A stretch of 64,000 bases of DNA from Hirschia sp. (GTDB taxonomy: Bacteria; Pseudomonadota; Alphaproteobacteria; Caulobacterales; Hyphomonadaceae), in contig PAQI01000020.1 in NCBI GenBank assembly GCA_002709235.1, forward strand, positions 17,079 through 81,078. The letters run 5' to 3'. Both the position numbers and the translations under genes were made by a program. Of the stretch, positions 55,392-64,000 are shown piece after piece; position 1 is the first letter of the stretch, and every line of letters starts with the position of its first letter. Under the pieces are notes generated by a model that saw only the letters and a program-made list of their open reading frames with translations, did no database searches and was not told the DNA's origin.

Positions 55392-56144
55392 TTACTCCGC
55401 ACCCGGACCTTTCACTAACAGGCCACTTTTTTCCATGAACTCGAATGAGGCCCAAATATGAGTCGAAAGCGCTTCAACGGCGCCCTCCGCATCACGTCCC
55501 ATGGCCAGCTCGTAGATTTGCCGATGTTCCTCATGAACGGTAATGCCGGGATTAGCTCGCTTAGATGTCGTAACGCGCCGATATCGCTCTGCTTGCTTAT
55601 AAAGGACACCCCGAAAGCGTTGGACCCATCGGGAGTCTGCGGCAGAAACTAAGGCATCGTGGAATTCCTGATTTCTCAGTTCCCAGAAATCAAAATTGGT
55701 GACAGGATCCGCTTGCAGCCCTTTCTCTGCGAGGGATAGCTGATGGTATGCTTGGACAACCCGCCCCTCCCAGTCGTCCTTGCCAAGCAGAATACTATCC
55801 CGCAACGAGGAGGACTCCAGCAGAACCCGGGCCTTTGTAAGATCCTGAAAATCGCCAATCGACATTGGCGCTACGCGGAAGCCCCGTTGAGCTTGCGTAA
55901 GGACCAAACCGTCGGATACGAGCAAGGATAGCGACTCTCGGACCGTCCCTACGCTGACGCTGTAATTGTCACTCAAAGACTGCAGTTTCAGCTTCTCACC
56001 AGGTGAGTATTTGCCATGAATTATGTCGGAGCTCAGCAGACCATAAGTCGACTCAATCAAGCTGCCGGCGCCATCGGCATCCACCGCAGCAGAACTACGA
56101 GAGAATTCTTGTTCAGCCATTTGATTGAATGTTTCCTCGACCAT
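55392..56144 (-). CDS. GntR-family regulator with FCD domain
   Basis: A 250-residue regulator. The winged HTH contains GKYSPGEKLKLQSLSDNYSV and GTVRESLSLLVSDGLV; the C-terminal FCD helical domain has EFHDALVSAADS and HEEHRQIYELAMG with the metal-ligand histidines. It lies just upstream of the dioxygenase alpha gene on the same strand, making it the likely controller of the cluster. The start is uncertain: 56144 has a weak ribosome-binding site, and an ATG at 56120 with GAGGAA upstream is an alternative. Confidence 0.88.
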   Translation of the reverse strand: MVEETFNQMAEQEFSRSSAAVDADGAGSLIESTYGLLSSDIIHGKYSPGEKLKLQSLSDNYSVSVGTVRESLSLLVSDGLVLTQAQRGFRVAPMSIGDFQDLTKARVLLESSSLRDSILLGKDDWEGRVVQAYHQLSLAEKGLQADPVTNFDFWELRNQEFHDALVSAADSRWVQRFRGVLYKQAERYRRVTTSKRANPGITVHEEHRQIYELAMGRDAEGAVEALSTHIWASFEFMEKSGLLVKGPGAE

Positions 56145-56456
56145 ATTGTTCTTTTTTTCAAATAAAATTATTTTTTTCGCCTGTCAACAAATTTCGACCT
56201 TGAAAATAAGCCAATCATCGAAAAGCTTGCAGAATCTCAGCCGCACTTGCGTCCAGGTCCCCGGCCTAGCAAGGGGCACCAGACTGAATGCAGCATACCT
56301 CCTCCGCCAAAGGAGACTGTATGGCTCGAACAAGGCCCACAGGCGCAGACCATCTTCGCAGTTCTCCAAAGAGTGTGCATCCAATCACGAAACGGGGCGC
56401 AAACACCTCTTAAGCTCCCAATACTCTAAACGAACGCCGTCACTGCGTCGCGCGAC
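56145..56456. other. Intergenic promoter region
   Basis: A 312-base gap between two minus-strand genes, AT-rich near 56145-56190. No gene supported. It probably holds the promoter of the regulator and dioxygenase genes. No clear FadR/GntR palindrome could be found by eye. Confidence 0.45.
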
Positions 56457-57440
56457 CTAGTTAACTTCCAACACAATGTTGCCCGCCACCTGCCCGCTTT
56501 CGACCAACTGATGTGCCTTGACAATGTCGTCTAACTTCAACTTCAAAGCGATATTGTGGATCATCTTCTCGCTCTGGAGCATCGAGTACAGAAGTTTCTG
56601 TGCTTCGCGCCGAGCTGTGTCCGAAAGCTTGTAAGCGATAAAGAAGCAGTATGTGATGTTTCTCGCAATGGACGCAGAAAATGGTACGACCACCTCCTTA
56701 CTGCTGCTTCCGTAAGCGAGCACCACCCCTCCCTCGCACAAGAGAGAGACATCAGTTGCAACATTTTTTGCGACATCAACTTCAATTATGCGATCCACAC
56801 CTCGACCGCCGGTCACTTCATTAATCGCCGCAACCAGATCATCCGTGCGATAATTTAAGACAATATCCGCACCCGCTTCTTCTGCGAGCTTCGCCTTCTC
56901 CGGCGCGCTGACAGTCGCAATGACTGTCTGCGCGCCTGCGTATTTGGCTGCCTGAATGGCATAATGACCGACTGCTCCAGCCCCTCCTGCGACCAAAACT
57001 GTTTGCCCGGAAACGCCACCATTCGAGACCACCGTATGACATGCCGTCATAGCCGGAATCCCAAGACAGGCACCCACTTCCAATGGGCAATTATCAGGCA
57101 AGGGTTGAGCTTGTGCTTGCGGAAGAATCACAAACTCAGCAGCCGTCCCAAGGCTTCGCCCCCATGCAGCATTCCACACCCAGACCCTATCGCCCGGTTT
57201 GAAATTACTTACCCCGGTTCCAACCGACTCGATGTATCCAGACCCGTCACTATGCGGAACTCTTGGAAAAGGTATCGCCGACGGAATATGTCCGCTTCTG
57301 GTCTTAACATCTGACGGGTTCACACCGGTCCACTGCATCCGGACGCATATCTCTCCCGGGCCAGGTTCCGGCAGGTGAACTTCCTGAATTTGAAATACTT
57401 CTTCGGCTGGACCCGTCTTGGAGTAAGCATAAGCCTTCAT
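56457..57440 (-). CDS. Quinone-oxidoreductase-like MDR family protein
   Basis: A 327-residue medium-chain dehydrogenase/reductase without the structural zinc cysteines: AYSKTGPAEEVFQIQEVHLPEP at the start, NPSDVKTRSG, the Rossmann motif VAGGAGAVGHYAIQAAKYAG, and GGRGVDRIIEVD. Such zeta-crystallin-like enzymes reduce quinones or enones with NADPH. ATG 57440 follows GAGGTG. In this cluster it could reduce an enone or enoyl-CoA, but this is guesswork. Confidence 0.88.
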   Translation of the reverse strand: MKAYAYSKTGPAEEVFQIQEVHLPEPGPGEICVRMQWTGVNPSDVKTRSGHIPSAIPFPRVPHSDGSGYIESVGTGVSNFKPGDRVWVWNAAWGRSLGTAAEFVILPQAQAQPLPDNCPLEVGACLGIPAMTACHTVVSNGGVSGQTVLVAGGAGAVGHYAIQAAKYAGAQTVIATVSAPEKAKLAEEAGADIVLNYRTDDLVAAINEVTGGRGVDRIIEVDVAKNVATDVSLLCEGGVVLAYGSSSKEVVVPFSASIARNITYCFFIAYKLSDTARREAQKLLYSMLQSEKMIHNIALKLKLDDIVKAHQLVESGQVAGNIVLEVN

Positions 57441-57509
57441 AATTGCACCTCTATTCAGTTCCATATTGATCACTATTCAAACTAAAACGATCCCAGATTG
57501 TCCGAATGT

Positions 57510-59405
57510 TCATTCACTATTCTTCAGCGTAATCTCGATATCCTGAAGTACGCCCGGGTTATCAATGGTCGCGGGCATGCTATATTCCTTGCCATCGGCT
57601 AGAGACTTAAGCGTTCTGCGCAAAATCTTTCCGGAGCGAGTTTTGGGCAACTGAGCCACAACAATGGCTTTGCGAAATGCTGTGACTGCGCCTATCTCTG
57701 CACGGACTAAATTTATTACCTCCGAAACAATTTCGCCTTCGGAACGCTGCACACCATCATTGAGGACAAGCATCCCGAATGGGACTTCCCCTTTGAGTTC
57801 GTCTGCTAAGCCGATAATTGCGCACTCTGCGACATCAGGATGGCTCGCAACGACCTGCTCAATAGCACCGGTCGAAAGCCTGTGCCCGGCGACATTGATA
57901 ATATCATCGACACGACTCATGATGTGAAGATATCCCTGATCGTCGATGTATCCGGCATCACCCGTCTTGTAGTATCCCGGAAATTCCGAAAAATAAGAGT
58001 CTACGAAGCCTTCCTCATTGTGCCACAAAGTAACCAGACACCCAGGTGGCAGGGGCAACTTCACCACAACTGATCCCTGAAGCCCCTTGGCCAGTTCAGA
58101 CCCACCATCATTGACAATCCGTACGTCGAAGCCAGGCATGGGGACACAACTCGATCCATAGACAATTGGTAATTGTTCAAGACCGAGCGGATTTGCGGCA
58201 ATGGGCCAACCCGTTTCCGTCTGCCACCAATGGTCAATTACTGGCACGTTTAGAATTTTTTCAGCCCACTGAATTGTATCGGGATCGGCCCTCTCACCGG
58301 CAAGAAACAGCTGGTTGAACACACTCAAATCGTACTCTGCCAATAACGTGCCCTGCGGATCAGCCTTTTTTATCGCGCGTATCGCGGTAGGAGCCGCAAA
58401 CAGCGTACTGACACCGTGCTCCTCGATGACCCTCCAGAAGGTTCCGGCATCCGGTGTTCCAACGGGTTTTCCTTCAAAAAGAAGGGTCGTGCTTCCATTC
58501 AGAAGCGGACCGTAGACAATATACGAATGGCCCACGACCCAGCCCACATCCGATGCCGCCCAGAACACATCTGTTTGCTTGACATTGTATATGTTGGTCA
58601 TCGACCATTTGAGCGCCACCATATACCCGCCATGGTCGCGCACGATGCCTTTTGGCACACCGGTGGTTCCCGAAGTGTGGAGGATGTAGAGCGGATGGTT
58701 CGAACCGACCCACTCGCACGAAGTATGCCCGGGTTCCAACTTCGCTTTTTGCACCAGCGAATACCATTCGTGTTCTGATTGCCCTGCTAATTCACACTCA
58801 TGAGAAGGTCTCTGCAGTATTACTGTATGATCGGGAGAAAAAAGGCCGAGCCTGATCGCCTCGTCGAGGAGAGGCTTGTATTCGACGATTCGACCAGGCT
58901 CGAGTCCACAGGATGCCGACAAAATCACTTTTGGTTTGGCGTCCTGAATCCGGGTTGCCAACTCCTTTGCCGCAAACCCCCCAAATACCACGACATGAAT
59001 TGCACCGATACGCGCTGTGGCGAGCATGGCGATTACCGCCTCGGGCACCATGGGCATGTAGATGAGAACCCTGTCACCCTTCTCCACGCCGAGATCCCTG
59101 AGAACTACAGCCATGGCGCAGACCTCTTCAAGCAACTCAGAATAAGTGTAGCGCGCCTGCGCCCCAGTCATTGCGCTGTCATAGACAAGGGCAACGTAGT
59201 CTCCTCTGCCTTCTGCGATATGACGGTCGAGCGCATTCCAGCAAATATTGCATTCAGCGCCAGCAAACCATCGCGTGGATCCATTGCCGACATCGCTTCG
59301 TACGCTGTCGAATGGCCGGTGCCAGTCCAGATCGCCCGCCGCCTCTTCCCAGAAGTTATCCGGGTCAGATTGCCAATGTTCGTAAACTTCTTTGTACCTA
59401 CTCAT
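57510..59405 (-). CDS. Propionate/acetate--CoA ligase (PrpE-like)
   Basis: A 631-residue adenylate-forming ligase of the AcsA/PrpE group. NICWNALDRHIAEGRGD, YILHTSGTTGVPKGIVRDHGGY, DHWWQTETGWPIAANP, TGDAGYIDDQGYLHIMSRVDD and the lysine region PKTRSGKILRRTLK are diagnostic. It makes acyl-CoA from a short acid with ATP. PrpE is more likely than Acs from the sequence pattern. Its place in the aromatic cluster suggests it activates the short acid released by the meta-cleavage hydrolase. Confidence 0.92.
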   Translation of the reverse strand: MSRYKEVYEHWQSDPDNFWEEAAGDLDWHRPFDSVRSDVGNGSTRWFAGAECNICWNALDRHIAEGRGDYVALVYDSAMTGAQARYTYSELLEEVCAMAVVLRDLGVEKGDRVLIYMPMVPEAVIAMLATARIGAIHVVVFGGFAAKELATRIQDAKPKVILSASCGLEPGRIVEYKPLLDEAIRLGLFSPDHTVILQRPSHECELAGQSEHEWYSLVQKAKLEPGHTSCEWVGSNHPLYILHTSGTTGVPKGIVRDHGGYMVALKWSMTNIYNVKQTDVFWAASDVGWVVGHSYIVYGPLLNGSTTLLFEGKPVGTPDAGTFWRVIEEHGVSTLFAAPTAIRAIKKADPQGTLLAEYDLSVFNQLFLAGERADPDTIQWAEKILNVPVIDHWWQTETGWPIAANPLGLEQLPIVYGSSCVPMPGFDVRIVNDGGSELAKGLQGSVVVKLPLPPGCLVTLWHNEEGFVDSYFSEFPGYYKTGDAGYIDDQGYLHIMSRVDDIINVAGHRLSTGAIEQVVASHPDVAECAIIGLADELKGEVPFGMLVLNDGVQRSEGEIVSEVINLVRAEIGAVTAFRKAIVVAQLPKTRSGKILRRTLKSLADGKEYSMPATIDNPGVLQDIEITLKNSE

Positions 59406-59523
59406 GTGACTTCTCCGGAAAGCGGCGCCCCGGCACCGTCATATCTAAACATCCGGGGGACTTGGCGCGGGGTGGGAACGGGCGGCCGACGAGCGAAATC
59501 GGCGCCGCATCAAATGGCAAGAT

Positions 59524-59564
59524 GCCGTGTCGGCTCTTGTGTGAATATGAAGCACCGACACGGC
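59524..59564. repeat. 10-bp inverted repeat between ligase and DUF1329 genes
   Basis: GCCGTGTCGG (59524-59533) and CCGACACGGC (59555-59564) are perfect inverted arms with a 21-base loop, just past the DUF1329 stop. It lacks a T-run, so it may be an mRNA-stabilising hairpin or a weak attenuator. Confidence 0.5.
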
Positions 59565-59576
59565 GAACTGGCGAGA

Positions 59577-60992
59577 CTAGCGTTTGTCTCTAAGCTTATC
59601 GATATCGAATAGGGCATTATCCATTTCATCAACACCTTCCCAGTCCGAAGTCTGGCTCATTATCGTATGACGTTTCGAGATGACATTCGGAATGATAACA
59701 GTGCGCCACATGGCTTTGCCCGTGGTTGGCTGCCACCAACGTGAATCGCCCCATGCCCGCCACAGATTCCCGCGACGGTCGAACATCTCCATCCACTGGG
59801 TATAGTAGAGTTCCTTGTCTACCCAGACGCGCTTCTTGGAGTACTGGTAGCTGTTTGTCAGGTCATCGATATCGTAGACCCACACAGGCCGCAGCTCCAT
59901 GTCCACGATCCCTGTCAGCCCGCAGCGAGCATCATCGGAACGGTAAGGGTCATAGGCTGCACCAACCTCGGGCGCGGCAAGCACGAAGCCTTCCTTGACC
60001 ATCGTATACTTGAACTTTCGCTTGTCGGTCTTAGCCCACTGGCTGCGCCACTCATCCCAGGTCAGCTCAAGAGACGGCGCGATCGGATCCTGACCGTTGG
60101 TCCCCGTAAGGGTGCGTGTTCGGCGCAAGGTCGGGATGAAGAGCTTAAAATTGTCGTCTTTGTCGGCGTCAGCAAAGCGCCCCCGCACACCTGCCAGTCC
60201 GCGGACATCTCGAGGAGATGTCAGAAGAAGAGCCCCAGCCTCTGCCACACCTTCAAACCCAGGGACATTCCCGAGAGGCGCCTTGCCTACCCTGCCTGCC
60301 ATCTTTCGCCACCACATGTTTGCGGTGTAAGTGCGCTCGACCTTATTCTTCGCGCTGCAGCCGGTCATGACAACCGGGTTGAACCAAAGATCCTCCGTGC
60401 CCACACCGTGGGAATTGAACAGCCAGTTCAATTCGTCGCCATTTTTAGGATTTAGGAAGGGAAGGCCAGCCTTCGTCAGAAGCCCATTTTGTCCGTTCTT
60501 GTCGATCAGCTCTCCCTTTTCGTTGATCGAGAATGGATCAGGACCCAAATTCTTTGTGGCGTCGAGTAAAGGCTTCTGCATGTAGTAGTGGGTCGTCGGT
60601 ACGATCCTGATGCCTTCAATCCCCATCCATTCACTGCTCAGGCGGTCCATCCAGAACTGCGGCAGATAATCCGCCAACCATGGCATGGACGCCAGGTTAT
60701 CCTTCGTGATGATCAGGCCCGGTTTCAGATCATCAGGAAGATCAGCCGCTTCGATCAGTGACGTCGCAGTATAGCCGCGATAGTCGCTCCACGCCTTTTC
60801 CAGGGCTCTCGTTTCATCATTGTCGAGCATATCTGCCCAGGCCTGATGTTCGGGCAGCCCCGTTTCAGCGGCAAACTCCTTCCACTTGGCGATATAGTCT
60901 TCTTGAGCCTGGGCGGCAGGGGTGCTTGCCACCGCCAAGGCGACAAACCCAGCCGCTCCGGCTAGTATATTCTTCAGTTTCGCACTGCGCAT
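59577..60992 (-). CDS. DUF1329 periplasmic protein (LolA-like fold)
   Basis: A 471-residue exported protein with signal AGAAGFVALAVASTPAAQA. Features include RIVPTTHYYMQKPLLDAT, WGDSRWWQPTTGKAMWR and WRKMAGRVGKAPLG. DUF1329 proteins occur with DUF1302 barrels and RND transporters in aromatic and sterol degraders, where transport or sensing of hydrophobic compounds is suspected. GGAGAG sits four to five bases before ATG 60992. Structural similarity to LolA/VioE-type folds is by family. Confidence 0.9.
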   Translation of the reverse strand: MRSAKLKNILAGAAGFVALAVASTPAAQAQEDYIAKWKEFAAETGLPEHQAWADMLDNDETRALEKAWSDYRGYTATSLIEAADLPDDLKPGLIITKDNLASMPWLADYLPQFWMDRLSSEWMGIEGIRIVPTTHYYMQKPLLDATKNLGPDPFSINEKGELIDKNGQNGLLTKAGLPFLNPKNGDELNWLFNSHGVGTEDLWFNPVVMTGCSAKNKVERTYTANMWWRKMAGRVGKAPLGNVPGFEGVAEAGALLLTSPRDVRGLAGVRGRFADADKDDNFKLFIPTLRRTRTLTGTNGQDPIAPSLELTWDEWRSQWAKTDKRKFKYTMVKEGFVLAAPEVGAAYDPYRSDDARCGLTGIVDMELRPVWVYDIDDLTNSYQYSKKRVWVDKELYYTQWMEMFDRRGNLWRAWGDSRWWQPTTGKAMWRTVIIPNVISKRHTIMSQTSDWEGVDEMDNALFDIDKLRDKR

Positions 60993-61047
60993 TTCACTCT
61001 CCATTTTGTTTGTTCAGACTGGCGTGGCCATACCTTCATCCTGACTT

Positions 61048-62973
61048 TCAGAATTGGTATGTCAGTGAAAACTCCACGTAGTCTGAGTTTTTATAGAGGC
61101 CCAAAAGGCCCTGCTCTTCCTTCCCGCCAAAATAGCCAAGTTCAATTCTCGGCTTCCAGCTTCCTCCGCCTACGGCAAAGTCGATCCTCTGCCTAAAGGC
61201 GACGCCGCCTTTATCCATGTCCCAGATTGCCAAGCCATCCAGGATCACCTTGTCGTTGAACAGACCTTTAGAATATGTCTGTGTAAGGAATTCTTGATGT
61301 TCTTCCACATTTGTAAGCGCATACGGCGCCTGAAAGAGCAGGCCGTCAGCGTCTTCGGTATAGATCTCGAAGAACTGGGTGGTCATGAAAATCGAGCTGC
61401 GCTGAGACTCCCAGCCAGGAACCCAGAGATTGAAGTCGACTCCGATCAACAGAGACACCTGATCCCTTTCCGCAACAGTGTCCTCTCGGGTTGTAATCAG
61501 AGCCGGTGTACCGACGATGACTTGCCCCGGGATGAACGGATCATCGATCGTACCTTTGTTGAAAGGCTTATCGAACTCATAGGCCGCCTCAAGACGCAGA
61601 ACCGGAGAGACACCTTTTCCTCCAAGACGAATTTCAGTCATGTCACGGGTAAAGGAAAAGCCTACAGTCTTTTGCCGGTAAGTATAATCCATGTCGAAAT
61701 CAGCAGTTATGGAACACGGGACCCCACCGCCAGCGGGATCCAGAATGTCCAAGCAGCCAGACGGAATAAGCGGAAAGTCACCCGGTGCCGCGGTTCCCGC
61801 AGCAAGAGACTGAATAAAATCCACATATTGCCCAGGCCCATTCATGGCCCCGATCGTCGTCGCAAGATCAATCGGAACATTCACGACACCTATTGCATTC
61901 TCGTCTCCGAGAAAAGTGCCGATGTGAACTGTGGCACCCGTGTTGACTAATATGGGAAGATCTTGGAAGCCATAAAATCCATTGATCGTCGCCTGCCCTC
62001 CTAGGGTGTCGAACTTCAGTCGAAGTCCGACCTCCGAATCCTCCCACGCCTCGGTCTCCTTGTCTGTCAGCTTCGCTCCCAGCAAGGGCATCCCGAAGCC
62101 CGATTGTCCCTCGACCATGCGAGGGAATGGCAGGCCAAAAGGCCCCCCTGAAGTGCTCGAATTTGGGGTTGGATTGTTCACGACAAACTCGCTATGCCGC
62201 ACAATGGGAGTGTAGACGACTTCCAACGAGGAGTTTTTCATGCCCAATCCAGTGAAGGGTGCGCCTATACCAAGCGCATTCACATCAAGTGCCAGAGCCG
62301 CACTCCATTGCGAAATCCTGAGATCCTCGGTATCGGTAAAAATGGACCTCTGCCGCAGGTCCTGGGGATTGAGGATATCCAGCAGCCGGAGGCCGTCCGC
62401 TTGGCCCCACCCACGCTGAAATTTTCCAAGTTTCAGATTGGCCCGCCCTTCGGAATCCGCGAGAGCAATTGAAAATTCCCGGATGATGTCTTCTTCGAAA
62501 TCATCGAGAAATCGACTCTCCTTGCCATCATTGCCGAACGGCTGCGGCATTACGAGAGAGCCGTTGTCAGTAAGCTGGAAATCGAAGCGATCTCGAAATG
62601 GAGGCCCTTGGGAAAAATCCGGCGTGCCCGGTCCAACAGCCTCGCCGTCATCCAGATCGTAATACCAGTCCCCTCTCAGCCAAAAATCCGACACAACTGT
62701 TACATTGTTGTTCGGTGTCCATTCTGCCTGAATTTGCGCAACGAACTGCGAAGGACCAATGCCAACCTTGTCGTCGCCATAGCGATCAAAATAGACACCG
62801 GTTCCCTGTGTGAGTCTTCCTCCGACCCAGACATTATCAGGAAGCCCGAGAGCATCCGAAAGCGACTGAGCACTTGCTGTTGACGACAAGCCGATCAGAG
62901 CAAGCAACGCGGTCGCTCCAGGTATCCAATGAGACACACTCATGCATTTATACTTTTGTGCACTTTTAGTCAT
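61048..62973 (-). CDS. DUF1302 outer-membrane protein
   Basis: A 641-residue exported beta-barrel-like protein; the signal peptide ends near ALLALIGLSSTASA. It contains WVGGRLTQGTGVYFDRYG, and many aromatic-residue-ending strands, with the C-terminus SDYVEFSLTYQF typical of barrels. DUF1302 proteins pair with DUF1329 and MMPL/RND transporters. GGGAG precedes the ATG at 62973; a start 15 bases earlier overlaps the RND stop. Confidence 0.9.
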   Translation of the reverse strand: MTKSAQKYKCMSVSHWIPGATALLALIGLSSTASAQSLSDALGLPDNVWVGGRLTQGTGVYFDRYGDDKVGIGPSQFVAQIQAEWTPNNNVTVVSDFWLRGDWYYDLDDGEAVGPGTPDFSQGPPFRDRFDFQLTDNGSLVMPQPFGNDGKESRFLDDFEEDIIREFSIALADSEGRANLKLGKFQRGWGQADGLRLLDILNPQDLRQRSIFTDTEDLRISQWSAALALDVNALGIGAPFTGLGMKNSSLEVVYTPIVRHSEFVVNNPTPNSSTSGGPFGLPFPRMVEGQSGFGMPLLGAKLTDKETEAWEDSEVGLRLKFDTLGGQATINGFYGFQDLPILVNTGATVHIGTFLGDENAIGVVNVPIDLATTIGAMNGPGQYVDFIQSLAAGTAAPGDFPLIPSGCLDILDPAGGGVPCSITADFDMDYTYRQKTVGFSFTRDMTEIRLGGKGVSPVLRLEAAYEFDKPFNKGTIDDPFIPGQVIVGTPALITTREDTVAERDQVSLLIGVDFNLWVPGWESQRSSIFMTTQFFEIYTEDADGLLFQAPYALTNVEEHQEFLTQTYSKGLFNDKVILDGLAIWDMDKGGVAFRQRIDFAVGGGSWKPRIELGYFGGKEEQGLLGLYKNSDYVEFSLTYQF

Positions 62974-62984
62974 CCTATTCTCCC

Positions 62985-64000
62985 TCATATTGATTGGAAT
63001 TTTGTGCGGTTTCCTACCGGATTTTCATCCTCAGTAGATTGAAATTCTGGTTCGAATTCCGACCGGAAAAATGGAAACCCACGTGGCTTCAGAATGCCAA
63101 TCAAAGCAGGAACTACCGTCAGCGCCCCAACCATGTTGAAGAGAAGAATGATCGCCAGAAGCACGCCCATTTCGGCCTGAAACCTTATTGGTGACAGGAA
63201 GTACCAAGGCAACAGGGGCAGAATCATCGTCAATGCTGTTACAATGACAGCGACACCGGACGTATTGAATGCTCGCTTTGCGGCTTCTTTGAAATCAAAC
63301 CCGTGGAGCATCTCGTCCCGAATCCGATCAGCGAGGTAGATGCTGTAATCCACCCCCCTTCCAAGGCCCAAAGCAGCCAGCGGCAGCGTATTGAGGTTCA
63401 TGCCTACATCCATAAGCGTCATGACGCTCATGGTAATATAATGGGATGTCGTCAGCACAAGGATGATCGTTGCCGCAATGGCCGGAGACCGGTAGAGCCA
63501 GAGCAGATTGAACGCAATCACGATTATGATCGCAACCAGGAGCAGATTCTCCTTGTGTTCAACCTCATCATTGGCGGCCTTGATGAGACCGACTTGGCCA
63601 CCGGCATATTGGACTCGTGGCTCATCTTCCTCGAAAGCGTATTCATCTGAAAACTGGTCGCCCGCCGCCTGCAGGGCATTCACCGTGTCCGCACTGTGTT
63701 CACTCGTATAGATCGCGAGCTTGCCGATGCTCCATTCGGAATTCGTGTATGCGGCAAAGTCTCCCGGCTCGCCGCCGGAACGAAACATGTAGATGTTCAG
63801 ACCGATCTCGTCCTCGGTATCCGGAACGATCTGATAGGAGGGGTCGCCCTCCCAGAGCACCATGTTGATATTCTTGACAATTGGGACCAGGCTTTGCGCC
63901 CGGGTTGCGACAGGGACACGCTCGTAGACGTAGCGATCGAAAGCCTCGATCTGATGATATACTCTCGGATCCAGCATGATTTCCCCGTCTCCGGAAAAGT
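62985..64000 (-). CDS. RND/MMPL-family transporter, C-terminal part (cut by window edge)
   Basis: The frame runs to the right edge without a start; upstream residues FSGDGEI are in frame before MLDPRVYHQIEAF. The visible ~338 residues include the last periplasmic loop and five or six membrane helices (LLLVAIIIVIAFNLLWLY, ATIILVLTTSHYITMSV, and GLGRGVDYSIYLADRIRDE, the MMPL-typical 'G.GVDY.i' motif). Such transporters move lipids, sterols or aromatics across the envelope. It heads the visible part of the DUF1302-DUF1329 operon. Confidence 0.92.
   Translation of the reverse strand, partial: FSGDGEIMLDPRVYHQIEAFDRYVYERVPVATRAQSLVPIVKNINMVLWEGDPSYQIVPDTEDEIGLNIYMFRSGGEPGDFAAYTNSEWSIGKLAIYTSEHSADTVNALQAAGDQFSDEYAFEEDEPRVQYAGGQVGLIKAANDEVEHKENLLLVAIIIVIAFNLLWLYRSPAIAATIILVLTTSHYITMSVMTLMDVGMNLNTLPLAALGLGRGVDYSIYLADRIRDEMLHGFDFKEAAKRAFNTSGVAVIVTALTMILPLLPWYFLSPIRFQAEMGVLLAIILLFNMVGALTVVPALIGILKPRGFPFFRSEFEPEFQSTEDENPVGNRTKFQSI

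Overview
The window reads as one replicon of an alphaproteobacterium. Supporting signs are the ppdK/glyS/glyQ cluster, the plant/proteobacterial-type GshA, the RsmE-UbiA-Zur neighbourhood, quinone-type polyprenyl synthase and UbiA, a short mobile palindromic element whose translation contains the alphaproteobacterial-style 'VIPAKAGTH' peptide, and TonB receptor and beta-oxidation inventories typical of marine Hyphomonadaceae/Maricaulis-like bacteria. The family-level placement is inference. No rRNA, intact tRNA or CRISPR array was found.

Bases 1-31700 are mostly core or housekeeping. They hold a truncated ppdK at the left edge, the glycyl-tRNA synthetase genes (glyS carries an in-frame palindromic element), a TspO-like protein, small membrane ORFs, a TrmN6-like methyltransferase, polyprenyl diphosphate synthase, a rhodanese, a POT peptide transporter, a tandem retropepsin-like secreted protein, gshA, rsmE, ubiA, an RsiV-like DUF3298 protein, zur, thioesterase, hydrolase and crotonase genes, a VanX-type dipeptidase, a TlpA-like lipoprotein, a sterol-desaturase-like enzyme, an NfeR-like PadR regulator with a DUF2218 partner, an orphan cytosine methylase and a large disordered acidic protein. 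phhA (phenylalanine hydroxylase) follows at 31747-32637.

Bases 33094-46764 form a fatty- or cyclic-acid catabolic locus. A tightly coupled minus-strand operon runs FadB-like, acyl-CoA ligase, thioesterase, two-subunit acyl-CoA dehydrogenase, thiolase. It is flanked by a TonB-dependent receptor and two paralogous regulators, each a head-to-tail fusion of two TetR proteins.

At 46939-46983 lies an exact 3' half (45 nt including CCA) of an initiator-type tRNA-Met, cut at the anticodon loop, with its terminator hairpin still attached. Next to it are a tyrosine recombinase (47275-48432) and a cluster of repeats made of the same tRNA segment. This marks one end of an integrated island that runs to the right edge of the window.

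The island cargo (48561-64000, all minus strand) is an aromatic-degradation cluster. It holds an RND transporter (cut by the edge), DUF1302 and DUF1329 partners, a propionyl/acetyl-CoA ligase, an MDR oxidoreductase, a FadR-type GntR regulator, a complete biphenyl/toluene-type ring-hydroxylating dioxygenase (alpha, beta, ferredoxin, ferredoxin reductase), an extradiol dioxygenase, a DmpD/TodF-type meta-cleavage hydrolase and an epoxide-hydrolase-like protein. The usual cis-dihydrodiol dehydrogenase and the lower hydratase/aldolase genes are not present in the visible part. The DmpD/TodF-type hydrolase together with a PrpE-like ligase suggests an alkylbenzene substrate whose side chain is released as a short fatty acid and then activated to its CoA ester.
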